From Marisa cornuarietis (taxonomy: Eukaryota > Mollusca > Gastropoda > Architaenioglossa > Ampullariidae), in assembly GCA_004794655.1 (NCBI GenBank), contig SMMW01000614.1:1242501-1306500 (forward strand): a stretch of 64,000 nucleotides of DNA, given 5' to 3'. This document shows, piece by piece, positions 36,678-48,509 of the stretch; position 1 is the stretch's first letter; each line of letters opens with the position of its first letter. The position numbers were made by a program, and so were the translations under genes. A model generated the notes under the pieces. That model was not told the DNA's origin, made no database searches, and saw nothing but the letters and a program-made list of their open reading frames with translations.

Positions 36678-37965
36678 GTAAGCAACTAAATGTACCAGGA
36701 TTATTATAGTTCGTCAGTCGCCTCCTTTTACCCCGTGGTAATTATCTTAATCGGGTACAGTCTCGCCACCCAAGACTGCTCATGTGCTGCGAGAAGTCCG
36801 CTGGACGGGTTGAACTCGTACCCAGTGTTCACGGACCTGAAACTAATGGACAGACCATGAAGCCGCCATTTGATTGATACTCGCGTGGTGATGCTGTCTC
36901 AGTATTAGAAACACCCTGTCACCATATTTTGTATTTTTCATAAACTAACATTGCATGCTTTTTGTTTTCTTGAGCTGCTTGAGCTCTTTGAGTTCGGGGT
37001 AAGCGTCAGTCTGTTCAAGTTTGATGCTGGTTCGTGTGAAATGACATTCCTGACATTACAGTGTGATGGTTGTTTGATGGTTTCAGGAAGTTCTGTTACA
37101 GCGCGAGCAGAGTCTGTCTAGTAGTCTTTGAACTGTGCCAGTCAGGGTCAATGGTTCACGCGTGTAACTCACACTTTAGCGGCAAGAGGAAGACAGAAAG
37201 AAACAGGCAGGCAGGTGAGAAAAACTGACACAATGAAAGAAAGAAACGGAAAGATAGAGAGAGAGAGAATGAACAAAAAAACAAGTGAAACATTGAGGCA
37301 CAAAAAAAATAAAAATAAAAACAACAAAACTGACAAACTAATTACCACAAAAAGAAAGAATATCTTTAAGGATTAATTCTTTAAAGAATATATTAACTTA
37401 GTCCAGTGAATTTTACAATTTCAGTACAGTCTGAGCGGTTTTATTTTTGCTGACCAGAAGCTGGACTTGCATTTATTTTAAACTTTTTTTCAAGAACTAC
37501 CTACCTTTCTAGAGAAACGCTTGTTGCATTCAAAAACAAAACAAATACATACCTCGAATAGTATTTCTAATACAACATCAAGATTGTGTTAACTCCCTTC
37601 AACAACGAACCCTGACAGACGAGCACATGTCCATAGACCTGGAGTTGCAAAGTTAATTAACCTGCACCTCTAGTCTCTACATATTTTTATCTAAGGAGTG
37701 CATTTTAAACTTTGTGAATGAAGCCTGCTCTAAAAAAAAGTTTCAACGTGTTTCGTGAATCGGCCGCAGACACATTAGGTGCACCGACACCTCACCTACC
37801 GGAGTCATTGTATACACTCAAGTCGCTCTGTGAATAATGGAGCCATTACGAGTACAACTGGGTGTGCTGTGGGGGATACAGACGTTTCAATGGGTGGGTG
37901 AGCACGAAGATCACCCGCATCAAGGTTGCATGACAGGTGCTCCAGAGGCACTAATGTTACATAGT

Positions 37966-38438
37966 AAGACTAACATTATAGGGCTAACACGCTAACATTA
38001 GAGCAAGAGGCTAACATTACAGGGCTAACACACTAACTTATTAGAGCAAGAGGCTAACATTACAGGGCTAACACGCTAACATTAGAGCAAGAGGCTAACA
38101 CTACAGGGCTAACACGCTAGCATTACAGAGAAAGACGCTAACATTACAGGGCTAAGACGCTAACATCAGAGCAAGAGGCTAACATTACAGAGAAAGACGC
38201 TAACATTACAGGGCGAACACGCTAACGTTAAAGGGCTAACACGCTAACATTAGAGCAAGACGCTAACATTACAGAGCTAGACGCTAACATTACAGGGCTA
38301 ACACGCTTACATCAGAGCAAGAGGCTAACATTACAGGGCTAACACGCTAACATTACAGAGCTAGACGCTAACATTACAGGGCTAACACGCTAACATTACA
38401 GGGCTAACACGCTAACATCAGAGCAAGAGGCTAATTCT
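37966..38438. repeat. Compound minisatellite of 19-22-bp units
   Basis: Three related units alternate: GCTAACATTACAGGGCTAAC-AC, GCTAACATTAGAGCAAGAG and GCTAACATTACAGAGAAAGA-C. There are over 20 units with an irregular higher-order pattern. It contains no open frame of note and lies inside the proposed minus-strand gene span. Confidence 0.9.
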
Positions 38439-38738
38439 GCAGGCTTAACACTGGAATATTTGAGAGCAACATGGCAGAATAAGACGCTGACAGGAGCCCG
38501 TGCAAGAAAGTTTACAACGACACGCACACTGGGGTAATTATGGCACGTTCTGACGATCATAAACATTTATGGCGGGAAAGTACGCGGAATGAAAGCGGGT
38601 CTTATGCGAGTGCACGACGTACTCACGTGCGCACACTCACAGGTTCTTACTCAATCTCTCTCTCTCTTTCTGTCTCTCTCTCTCTCACACACACACAGGC
38701 ACCTCGTGGGTAGGGTTAGTGTGTAACGTCTGTCTTAC

Positions 38739-38776
38739 CTGTGGATAAAAACGGGCTGGCAGGCAGACATATTTAT
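38739..38776 (-). CDS. Candidate 38-bp internal exon, minus strand
   Basis: On the minus strand a textbook acceptor (a C-rich then T-rich tract ending TTTTATTTTCAG) and a CAG|GTAAGA donor lie exactly 38 bp apart. In phase 0 the exon reads INMSACQPVFIH and leaves two bases (AG), which are completed to Arg by the first base of the next candidate exon at 32811. A second frame is also open; the third has an immediate stop. Such a short exon flanked by two strong sites is typical of a genuine microexon, but it carries little protein information and no domain. It sits between candidate exons at 41.1 and 32.8 kb, implying introns of about 2.3 and 5.9 kb. Unrecognised; could be an untranslated exon. 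Confidence 0.45.
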
Positions 38777-40953
38777 CTGAAAATAAAACTGGGGGATGGG
38801 GGGATTTATAGGAGACTCATATGGCGGTGACAGTGGCTACGACAAGAGCAGCAATAGTGTCTGTAGTAATTTATGCGACAAGCGTCATAATGGAGGAGTG
38901 GGGGGGGGGTGAGGGTAGGGCTGGGCTAAAGCCTACCTGGCGAATTCGACTCACCTACACAATGGGGGTGTGTTGGCGAAATCTCTTAAAGTTGTGAAGA
39001 CATTAATGTTTTTAACGAGATAGTTCCTTATTTCTTTTTTAGAGAGTGGAGTAAGACGAATTGGGTAGAGAACAGTTGTAAATTTTAATTTTGCTCGCAC
39101 TTGAAAATGGCCTGGATGTAAAATAAAGGTCCGGCAACAAACATGATTTGATGTAGTCGGTCGGTTCTCCACTAGCGCTCGGTAACACTATATCCTTTCG
39201 CATGCTCGCTAGCTTGGATAGCGCTGTCTCGCAAGAGAAACGGGATCTTAGTTGACATAATGAAACAAAAATCCTGCAATGTAACACTCGAGTCCCCTTA
39301 CACTGTTCTCCAGACCTCAGTCAGTGTTTGGGGTCATTTTCCACCCAACAACTTGATGGCTGCTAACAAACCCTGGTGCCGGAGGACCAACAGCTAATAT
39401 CGCGGTGGGTAGCTGTAAATATTTGCGGTCAAACCCACACCCCTACTGGGTACGGTAGGGGCAGGGCAAGACCAAGGAGCCGATGTCAGTGGACGCTTTG
39501 TTTTCACTTCTTCCTGGGAGAACCACCATGACAGGCTCCTCCGACCGCGCTTCCTTTGGTTGAACTGACTTGTGATTAACCGACAGTAAAAGATACCTAG
39601 GACAACTCCACCCACGTAATGTGAGAACGAAACTGAAGATAAGAAAAACATGAAGGAAAGAAACGAAGTGATGATGGATGAGCAAAAAAAAAAAGAAAAA
39701 TAACAAACAAACAAACAAAGAAAACAAACAAAACGAACGAATAAATGAAAGAATAAATGCGGAAACCAAAGGAGAAAGTCTTAACAAAAGTTCTCTGTGG
39801 GTGGTTGTGATTGAAGGAGGCTGCATCTTTTGCTGTCATTCGCCTGTAGGACAGACTGTGTGAGGTAGGTCCCAGGATGTGAACTCAATAATCACTCCTT
39901 CAAAACAAAGGTTAAAGTCAGGGCTTCGTGTACACAGCAGCCAGACGTAAAAACTGCGGCAGGGGCACGAAACCCTGCCGAGTTCATAATCCGGGTACTC
40001 CGCAAACGACAAGCGATGGAACAGGGAAACGGTAGTCAGGAATTCCCAAAGAGTGTGTGTAGAGGAGGAAGCGAATGCGGGCAGGTGCAACGCGCATTCC
40101 GGTTTCAGCGGTTAATCAAGGCCCACAACTCTCAGAGACGCGGCACGCTGAGATGGGTCTTTGCCCCTGCGGAGTGAAGCTGTCCGCATATCGGCAGACA
40201 TTGAAATATAGTCGCGTTTTTCGAGCAGATCAGCGTTCACTCACCCTTCCTCCGCCAGCACCCTGCCCGCACACCCCCTCGCCTCCCACCCAAACGCCAA
40301 CCCAGCCCACCTCGCGGATAGCGACCCTTCCTTCTTCTCCAGGCCATTATCTGTACCTGAAATGGCTTTCTCGCCCAGATAACCGTCCCGAATGTCGGAG
40401 CACCAACGTTCTGGCACTGTCGCAGGCAAGGGTAGCACCCGGTTCGCCATTATTCGTTTTGCGTGAGACGACGTGGGGCTGTTTGTTGGCACGCATCAAC
40501 GGCTACCGTTTCTCCCCCACCCTCCCTCGTCAAAGTCGCACCACTACCCTGCCTCCTCGCGCCAGCCTCTCGGTTGCGGGCCTCTAATGAACATTAATGT
40601 CTTTGCGCGAAACTGTTTGCTGGGCATAGCCATCGTCGGCTCCGGTAATAACGGCCATCATTCAAACTATTAAACCATTAGTGCCTCACCCTCACCGATG
40701 CCGCCTCGCCACTGTGGCTCTGACAGTAATCTTGTCAAACAGTCACTTCTTTTTTTTTTTCATCCAACCCCTTTCTTGAGGAGGTCTCTGTGTGTGGGTG
40801 GGTGGGAGGGAAGGGTAGCCTTTCCAAGAGGTGCGGAAAACGCCAGCACGTGCAGACTCGAACAATTCCTACGATCTCACGACACTCGTAAAGTTTGGAA
40901 CAGACGTAAACGCCACCTGCGAAATTCTGTTTCTTTCCCCCTTTTCCTGCCAG

Positions 40954-41283
40954 TGCGGTAGTAGATCTGTGGCTGCCCACAAACTGCACATGCTTTCCGA
41001 CATTGCGGCGCTGGTTTCGGACAGTCTCACCTGCGGAGTCACGTCAGCCCCGCCTGTCAAAGCTCGCCTGGTGTCAGTGGGGTTCATACCTGATGCCACG
41101 GGAGGCGATAAGCCAGAGGAGATGAGAGTGCCCGCCCCTGTCACTGCTCTCTTATCGGGAGACTGCGCTGGCACTGATGACGCCATAGGCTTTCATTGCA
41201 GTCATATTTATGACCCTGCTTCCTCCTTCCCTCCCTCGCCTTCTTGCAGGATGCCTCTCTCGTCCTGGAGGAAGCAGTCGTGA
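40954..41283 (+). CDS. Candidate plus-strand exon or ORF in a GC-rich block
   Basis: The acceptor TTCTTTCCCCCTTTTCCTGCCAG leads into a frame open for 109 codons to a stop at 41281-41283, beginning CGSRSVAAHKLHMLSD. The residue mix is protein-like and the block is richer in G+C and CpG than its flanks. No plus-strand donor is evident inside it, so it would be a terminal exon. It competes with the minus-strand first-exon candidate at 41031-41186, which covers the same bases, and with the second plus-strand acceptor at 41249. Entry phase 0 would accept the 36513-36677 exon. Only one of these readings is likely to be real. Confidence 0.25.
   Translation, partial: CGSRSVAAHKLHMLSDIAALVSDSLTCGVTSAPPVKARLVSVGFIPDATGGDKPEEMRVPAPVTALLSGDCAGTDDAIGFHCSHIYDPASSFPPSPSCRMPLSSWRKQS
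41031..41186 (-). CDS. Candidate first coding exon of a minus-strand multi-exon gene
   Basis: Read on the minus strand, an ATG at 41186 opens 52 codons (beginning MASSVPAQSPDKR) and runs without a stop into CAG|GTGAGA, a near-consensus 5' splice site, in phase 0. The peptide is rich in Ser, Pro, Ala, Gly and Thr, with no membrane segment or domain I recognise; it would be a low-complexity N-terminus. The block is GC- and CpG-rich compared with its surroundings, as first exons often are. The next candidate exon on this strand (38739-38776) starts in phase 0, so the two join in frame. The plus strand is also open across the same bases with a good acceptor at 40953, so strand is uncertain. An upstream in-frame stop and a transcription start were not defined. 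Not recognised; function unknown. Confidence 0.35.
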
Positions 41284-41468
41284 CGAGGAGGCAGAAATTG
41301 GTGGCACGATCTTCCGCCAACGTCTGGCCCATGACCTACCTTCCAAAAACTGCCCACCCTCTTGCACACTTTCGCTGCAAACTTCAATACCGCACTCCTC
41401 TCATTCCTCATCAACGTCTAAACAAAATTCATTTCCGAGACACTTTTAATTTTCAGTGCTGGCGGTGA
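41250..41468 (+). CDS. Candidate plus-strand terminal exon
   Basis: The acceptor CTTCCCTCCCTCGCCTTCTTGCAG is one of the best in the window. The phase-0 frame codes 72 residues, beginning DASLVLEEAVVTRRQ, and ends with a stop at 41466-41468. The start is acidic and helix-like and the remainder basic and His-rich. It can join in frame to the 36513-36677 exon across an intron of about 4.6 kb. An AATAAA occurs only about 1.2 kb downstream, near 42655, so a long 3' UTR would be needed. No family recognised. Confidence 0.3.
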   Translation, partial: DASLVLEEAVVTRRQKLVARSSANVWPMTYLPKTAHPLAHFRCKLQYRTPLIPHQRLNKIHFRDTFNFQCWR

Positions 41469-41539
41469 CCGAAATCAAACTCCAAACAAGGAGACGAACC
41501 CTGACAACTTTTACCAACAGGTGGATTTGTAGGAAGCGT

Positions 41540-41660
41540 GGGTCTTTAACTTGGCCATTAAAATCTCATCCTTTCAACTGAAAGATCACGAGTCCAGTCA
41601 TGCAAGGGGTCTAAAGTAGTTAGCGAAGAAACCCACACTTTGGACAGGTGCTCCAGAACG
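41540..41660 (+). mobile_element. tRNA-headed SINE fragment
   Basis: A-box-like TTAACTTGGCCATTAA (about 41545-41561) and B-box-like GATCACGAGTCCAGTC (41584-41599) with an anticodon-arm-like TCCTTTCAACTGAAAGA between. Too degenerate for a functional tRNA. Confidence 0.4.
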
Positions 41661-43447
41661 AGTTACAGAGCTGATATAGTAGGAGACCTTCCCCACTACA
41701 ATAGGAGGCAGTACAGAGGTTTGAAAGAGTAAATCCTTTAATCATCCCCCTCCCCCATTACTGCAGTTTTTCTTTCATTCTCTCTGTCTCATACACGAGA
41801 AAGCAAGAAAGGAAAGGGGCGGGAGGAAAGATTCACGAGCTAGACACATGGCTACTTCTCAGGGCTGCCAAAACGAAATTCAGTTCTGGAAGCAGTCAGT
41901 GTGTAAAGGTACCCGCCCCTGTCGAGTTTATGCGCAATAACAAAGCTGCGAATTTCGGGTATCAGTGACATCAAAACTCTGGTCGGACGCAGCCACAAGT
42001 TGCTAGCAATTTAGATGCCATAATACCAGGGGCCAACGATCAAGCAAACTAGCAACATGTTGCTCAGCCAAGGAGAGAACACATCGCTGGGAGGCGCTGT
42101 GGGACCTGGAGTGACATTTCAGCTTGTCTGGAGGACCGCCGCACGCATAGAGACATTTGTCTGGAATAGAGTCCGACACCCGATATCAGACCAAATCGAC
42201 TGGGTTTTGCTCCCTGCCTTCTCCCCTACCCCTCCCCCTCAAACCCTCTCTCTCCAATTTCGCTCTCCCACTCTCCCTGCTATTGCCTGGGAGAACAATC
42301 GGGAGCACAGTGGCTGGGATCTGCTCAAGTATCGAAAAACAAGGCGGATTAAGGTCGGAAGTTTGAGAGCTGCCAGATTATGGTCTGGCTCCCCGAAGTA
42401 CTTGTCGCCAAGCACCACAGCTTCGTTAAGCTCGGGGATGGGTGGTGGTAGTGGTGGTGGTAGTGGGAGAACCAGTCGTCCTAGATGTCATGGTGTACAC
42501 CCACACAATTCTTGTAGCAAAGATCGTTACTTGAAAGGCTGACCACCCGCAACAAGCGACAATCCGTCTGTTCTCATCATTTTCTCAAGGTGCTGGCATG
42601 CTTACAAGTATGAGAGTGCGAGTCCATCTGTAACCAGGTACCCATGTATTAACAATAATAAAAGTGTCTTTCTTCCACATCGATGGCTGGCTCAAAGATC
42701 TTCACCTACACGCAAACACACACCCGAACATTTTATGGACGCCAGCGCGTGCACACAGCCATGTTTTGCATTATTGTGTTTACTCTCAGTGTAGAGAAAG
42801 TACATTTCAAACTGACAAACACGGTGCAGCAGCAGCAAAAAAAAAAAAAAAAAAAAAAGCAAAAAAAACCAAGCGGAGGTAGAAGATGGAGGTAAAATAA
42901 ACCACACAAAAGTCCTGGCACTTCGTCTTTTATTCCTGCACACCGCTCTCATCCACCATCCGCCCACTTCATCACCCTCCACCCATCTATCCCCACCTCT
43001 GATGCCTCCTCGGAAAACATGGGCCAGCTATTATTCTGCATACGAATCTCATTACGAGAAGCTGTAGGCCTCGCGGAAGATGAGTCAGGTTTTCACAGCG
43101 GGACGACACAGCTTCTCCCTGTGCTAAGACCCTCTTACGAGGATGATGGTAGTCTGCGGTGCCAGCCACCTCCCACACACACACACACTTCTCACTCACT
43201 CAACCAACCTACCTCCTCCGACATCTCTATCACTACAAACAGAAACACTGTCGAGCGAAGGACTTTTTTTCTTAGTCTCATCAGCTTCATGTTTTTTGGT
43301 ATCCCAATAATAATATCGCGCACTGGTGTCTGAACAACTACCATACTTTCATCTGATGTACTGCAGTCTTTTCTCATACATTAGGAGCTACACATTAATA
43401 GGCTAAATATAAAAGGCTACAGGTTTTAATGTTACTTGTATTACTAT

Positions 43448-43905
43448 GAAAAGATACAGGTGTTACAAGGTAAAACAGGAAAAGATACAGGTATTACTAG
43501 ATATAAAACTACACAGAGACACGTATTCATAGAATACGAAGAGATGCGTATTAACTTCCCCCACAGTGCGAAATCACCGAGAGGTGGAAGCACTTTCCCT
43601 TTCAAAGTCAACAACAACAACAACAACGCGTATTAACGGGTATTAATAGATAAATAAATTAATACGAAAATCGATGTGTAGTACAGGTGCTATGTAAAAT
43701 GAGAAAAAATACGTACATTGGGGTAAGACACAAAACGATATTCGTATTACTAGGTATAATACGTTGTTTCTGAAGGTAAAATACGAAAGTAGATACGTAT
43801 TGCTGGGTATGATATGAAGATAAGCAATACAATGTAAAACACATATAAAGATACACATTGCAATAGATAATACGAAGAGGGATATGTTTTGCTAATCAAA
43901 CAAAA
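43448..43905. repeat. Degenerate minisatellite, about 31-36-bp units
   Basis: Starts with near-identical units (GAAAAGATACAGGTGTTACA...; GAAAAGATACAGGTATTACT...) and decays into phrases such as TACGTATTGCTGGGTATGAT and ACGTATT. AT-rich; no gene. Confidence 0.75.
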
Positions 43906-44524
43906 GATGGTAATTACAAGGTGGGGGGGGGGGAGGAGAGTATTACTAGGTAGTGAGCGACACGTGCGCGCAATGGACGAATAAGAACGAAAACATCCTA
44001 ACGATCGCCTTCCCTGAGGCTCCTCCGATTTCTGAGATGTCTATATTTACACCATTGTTGTCTTCGCTTTTCCCGCGACCGGCTAATGGCGCCAAGGTGT
44101 GAGGTGTTTTTTTTTTTTTTTTTTTGTTGAAAACTGACCTTGTCTCGTGTCCATGGCACTAAGACGAGAGCCAAGGAGGAGGAACATTAAAATGGAAAAC
44201 ACAAACATGTACAAAGATCAAGCCACCCCAGAAAGAACAGTAACAAACCACTCAAATATAAAAATGGAACTGGTTCCATTTTAGGTGAGGAATTGTTCGA
44301 GGTTTTTGTTGTTGTTGTTGTTTTGAGGGTAAAAAAAAAAATGACGGTTTTTCTCGTTTTTGAAATTTGATGCACAAAAAAACCTTATGGGAGCTAACCT
44401 TACACATCACTGCCGCAGAGTCTAGCGGAAGGGTGAGTATTGTTCGCTCGGCGATGCTCGGAGGATGCAGGCAGAAGTCCTGCACCGTTCAAACAAGCTT
44501 GTCGTGCCAGCAGCACATTAAGCC

Positions 44525-44538
44525 GTTGCCATGGCTAC
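44525..44538. promoter_or_regulatory. RFX X-box palindrome
   Basis: GTTGCCATGGCTAC; its complement GTAGCCATGGCAAC fits the classic 14-bp X-box consensus at every position. A plus-strand donor AGG|GTGAGT lies about 90 bp upstream, near 44433. No gene is assigned. Confidence 0.4.
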
Positions 44539-45733
44539 GCGTCGCCACTCGCTCTTTGCCTAATGGCGCGGTATCTTAAGGCCTGTAGTTCCTTCTTTGT
44601 TCTTTTTTTAATATTTCTCGCGTCTCCCTCCTGGACGAAATATAAGAAAGACAGTACCTGCAGTGGCGCCTAGGTTTAGAATACATTTTAATCACGACAC
44701 CGACTCCTGTCTGACTCTTCGTCCTGTTTCTCCAAGACTCCATTTTTATTCGTCCTCTTATTCCTTATTTTGTAGCTCGTGCTTTTTGTCCTCTTCCTCG
44801 GTCTGATTTCCTTCTTCCGGATTTTCCTGGCTAAACTTACGAGTTTCAGACAAAGAGTGTATATTCCATTTTGCGATATCCAGTAATCCTTACATCCGAA
44901 ACTGGATCCTCATTAATTTCAAAAGAAAAATACCTGTTAATTAGCAAGATTGACTAACAAGTCTTTTTTGGGTGGAAGAGAAACAACCGAACTATCCGCA
45001 ATCAGAATCAGTTTATTTCAAAATAGTAAAATACTTCCGGTTCAAGAACTTTTTTTTTGTCAAAGGTTCCCACCCCCTACTATCTATATCCTTTCTCGTT
45101 CCCTCGATTTCCTCCCCCCCCCACCGCCGTTGTTTGTGTCAGTGCATCACGTGCAGCAGACCGAGTCTGCGTGAGCTTCACTTGTCTCGCTTTTGTGTGC
45201 AATTGCGGATCAAAAATGGTGGGAAATTGCTTTCCACAGACTGGCCACTAGAGCGCCGATTGTGATCACAAGGGTCGTAACTGCAGGAAACAAGCTCGCC
45301 AGAGTTACTGACCGTAAATCCTGAATGTCTGGGCACCATGTGACAGAAGCCTTTTTCTTACTCTATTTGGAAAGAGGGGTAGGAAGGGATGGTTTGTGAT
45401 GGGAGAGAACGGTGCGGTGGCGGGTTACCCCCGGCACAACAGCATCGGGCTCCGCATCGATGTCAGACACACTGCAGTGGTGCATGTCTAGAGAGCCCAC
45501 AATGCCAAGTACACTTTGGCGGTGCAAGTCTGAGTGGGCATGTCGAGATTCCTTCCCTGGCAAAGTTGCCCTTTTTTGCTAGACGGTCCAGCGGCCGACT
45601 AACCCACCCCATATGCAGAGACTCCACTACACGATTAACATAAAAAAGACAAAAATGAAGAGCAAGGACAGAGAGTGCTTTGTATATGAAACGTGGACGA
45701 TTATAGTTTGAGACAAGCGACATCCTTTACAGT

Positions 45734-45828
45734 CGTGACTATCGTTCACCACACACACACACACACACGTGACTATCGTTCACTACACACACACGTGACT
45801 ATCGTTCACAACACACACACACACAGAG
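45734..45828. repeat. Compound repeat CGTGACTATCGTTCAC + (CA)n, three units
   Basis: CGTGACTATCGTTCAC recurs at about 45734, 45768 and 45795, each followed by a CA tract of different length: a CA microsatellite amplified together with its flank. Confidence 0.85.
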
Positions 45829-46455
45829 GGAGAAAGAGACTTTAGAGGTTTGATCCATAGACCTTCATTGAAGGTCTGTGGTGTGATCTGTATGACACCC
45901 ATCGTGCAGGCAGACTATTTTAATTGACTGGAAGCAGGTTGTCGGTGATGTTCCTTGTTTCCAGCTCGTGAAACTCATCTGCCATCTTACTGCTATGGCC
46001 AACAATGCCTTCGACCTACATTTTTGTGTCCTTTTTTATTTTATCTTCCACGTATCTGAAATGCAGGTAGTCTCCAAGCTTTCTCTATACTCCAGATAAT
46101 CAAGTTTACCTAGCTTTTGCCACAGCACTATCTTCACTGACTCTACACACTGTAAAAGCATTAAAAAACTTCTCTGTTAATCTCTCTTAGCTAGAAAAAA
46201 GTCTTCAAGTCCATATTTTGGCGGACACTATCTAGACAGGGACTTATCTGAGTCAATGTGACCTATTTCTGGCCACCCCCTTTCCTGTTTCATGACACTG
46301 GAGTGAATGAAGGCCGACAATTTTAAGTTACTCTGTAGGTAAGTCAGTCACGGTCTTTGGTTATCTTACGATCTGCATTATCCACTGACGGCTGTAAGAG
46401 GGCTCCTCTTACAATAGTCCCAACCATAATGCTTCTAAGGTAAAGAACGTGAAGC

Positions 46456-46481
46456 AGAGAGAGAGAGAGAGAGAGAGAGAG
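46456..46481. repeat. (AG)13 microsatellite
   Basis: Uninterrupted AG tract followed by GTGTG. Confidence 0.85.
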
Positions 46482-46941
46482 TGTGTAGGTGATCTGGACA
46501 AGCGATTATTATTTTATTCGCTGGAATAACACATAACTTCTTGTTTTCCTTGCTAATCTTAATGACATTTTAGGCTTTAGTGATTGTTTCAGAAAATTCC
46601 CATTACAGCCATATGATAATATAAGGAATCCATATTTTTACTAAAATAAATGATTACTAAAACTCTGGATTCTTTGAAGATTTATTTGTCATTTCCATTC
46701 ATAAAAGGCCTATATATTTCCTATGGTTATCGGGCGTTGTGGGTACTGCTGTCCTGCTAGGTTAGGAACAAGAAAGGGTGGAATGATTATCCAGCTCACC
46801 CCTGGTTTACACTAAACATTTCATCAAGGAGACACACAGAGGAGGACGAGGAACAACACACAGAAAGAAAAGAGACATAGTATAGCTCCTTGTGTGGCCA
46901 TTAAACTGTGACTCGCTGTAATAACTGTCATGCACAACTCT

Positions 46942-47043
46942 TGCTGCCAACAATTCCACAATGACAGCTGCCGACTATTCCCCAATTACAGCTGCCAACA
47001 TCATAATGACAGCTGTCAACAATACTATACTAACAGCTGCAAA
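46942..47043. repeat. Degenerate 21-26-bp tandem repeat, four units
   Basis: Each unit ends in ACAGCTGCC or a near variant, so a PvuII-type CAGCTG E-box recurs. A short frame gives an NDSCQ-like repeat. Confidence 0.6.
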
Positions 47044-47824
47044 TTGGTTGAACTTTCGTCTCATCTGATTAAACAATTAAACTACCCAGCACAACAAACG
47101 CTATCGACAGATAAAAATGAATAAAAATGTTTGCAGGCACTTCCAAATAAACTGTGGAAAAGCTATGGGCGAGTCTTTTTAGTAAGAACACTAATCTGAA
47201 AATGTTCACTGAAAGAAGCAATAAGGTTTCGGTTACTTGCACATAATGCAGGTCCGAATGTGAAAACACAAAGAAGAAAAAAGAAAACCCCATAAGATCA
47301 CTCTAATAATAATAATAATATAATAAAAATATCAAATGAAAAATATAAAGGCTATGAAATAGAGTGGAAGCATTGAGTTCTAGAAGGATCCAGAGTAACG
47401 AGTAGCTCAAGAGAAAAGCAGAAGCTGAGAGCTGTCAGTAGTTAAAACTGAACCTACGAAGACATTTAGATCAACAAATATATATATATATCTAAATATT
47501 CTAAGGCTGTTGTCACACACAACATGCTGCTATATACGAACGGTTTCACATCAGAGTGAGCGAGCAAACGAGAGAGGATACGTCTTGCACAACATGAACA
47601 ATGCCTCTTCAAATCTTCCAGAAATTTGTCCTTCTGTCCTGCCACCCTCGCTTGTTTTTTTTTTTTTTTTTTTTTAAAGCTTTTTAGATAAGTAGCTTGA
47701 GGCTGCTCGAAGGGAATTACAAATGCATGCTGGGAAGTACCTGACAGATGACAGTATCTTTTGTCGTGCTGAGCAGGTCAGGTGACACGGCTTTAAACGT
47801 CACGCGTGTCATCACTATCGTCAA

Positions 47825-47943
47825 CGTCACACGTGCCATCAGTTACGTCAACGTCTCACGTGCCATCAGTTACGTCAACGTCTCACGTGCCATCACTTTC
47901 GTCAACGTCTCACGTGCCATCAGTTACGTCAACGTCACACGTG
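47825..47943. repeat. 27-bp minisatellite carrying five CACGTG E-boxes
   Basis: Units of CGTCAACGTCTCACGTGCCA plus TCAGTTA. CACGTG sits at 47830, 47857, 47884, 47911 and 47938, exactly 27 bp apart. Plus-strand frames give a nonapeptide repeat (VNVSRAISY) that I treat as an artefact. Confidence 0.9.
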
Positions 47944-48509
47944 CGGAAAAGCGTTTGCCGCCTCTCTGACATCACCATAATACCGCCACGTTTTGCACCC
48001 GACTTCCCGTAACAGTTAAAGAGGGGACGGGGACACTCGGAGCTGATGACAACAATGGTCAGGGGGGGAAGTAAAGTACAAGAAAGAAGAGCGAAGACTG
48101 GAAGACAAAAGTCAATGAGCGTCAGGCAAACACGTCATTCTCATCCCCCCCCCCGCGCGTGTCTACCTTGTCAGTAACAATAATTAGCTTCAGAGGAGGG
48201 TACAAAGTGTGAGGGAGGGGTAGCGCGCTCACATTCTCTCGCGGCGATGCACTTTGCGAAAAGGAAAGATAGGGGTTTGTCGGGGAGGGACGGAGGAGGC
48301 TGGGGGAATGTATTATTCATTTCGTCCTTGTCGCGCGTATCCAGAATCCATCAGAGGCGCAAACGTTGGTTGGTGGTGGGGGGGGGGAGGGACACTTGTG
48401 ATGCAGCACTCACACCTAGAGGACACCGGGTGCAAGGGTTTTACACACAACATGGTTCACATGGAAACGCTGGCTCACATTTCACTATATTCCACAGACC
48501 CTCTCCGAC

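Noticed and set aside
37966..38438. CRISPR-like regular spacing
   Set aside because: Units are contiguous variants of one another with no unique spacers, in a eukaryotic context; a minisatellite.
40075..40587. 170-codon plus-strand open frame
   Set aside because: GC- and C-rich DNA poor in stop codons, no recognisable domain and no supporting splice sites. A minus-strand donor at 40241-40246 (AGG|GTGAGT) makes an opposite reading equally likely.
41540..41620. A functional tRNA gene
   Set aside because: A and B boxes are recognisable but acceptor and D stems do not pair; a SINE head fits better.
45843..45885. Small hairpin ATAGACCTTCATTGAAGGTC as a possible microRNA precursor
   Set aside because: The stem is only about 12 bp, too short for a pre-miRNA.
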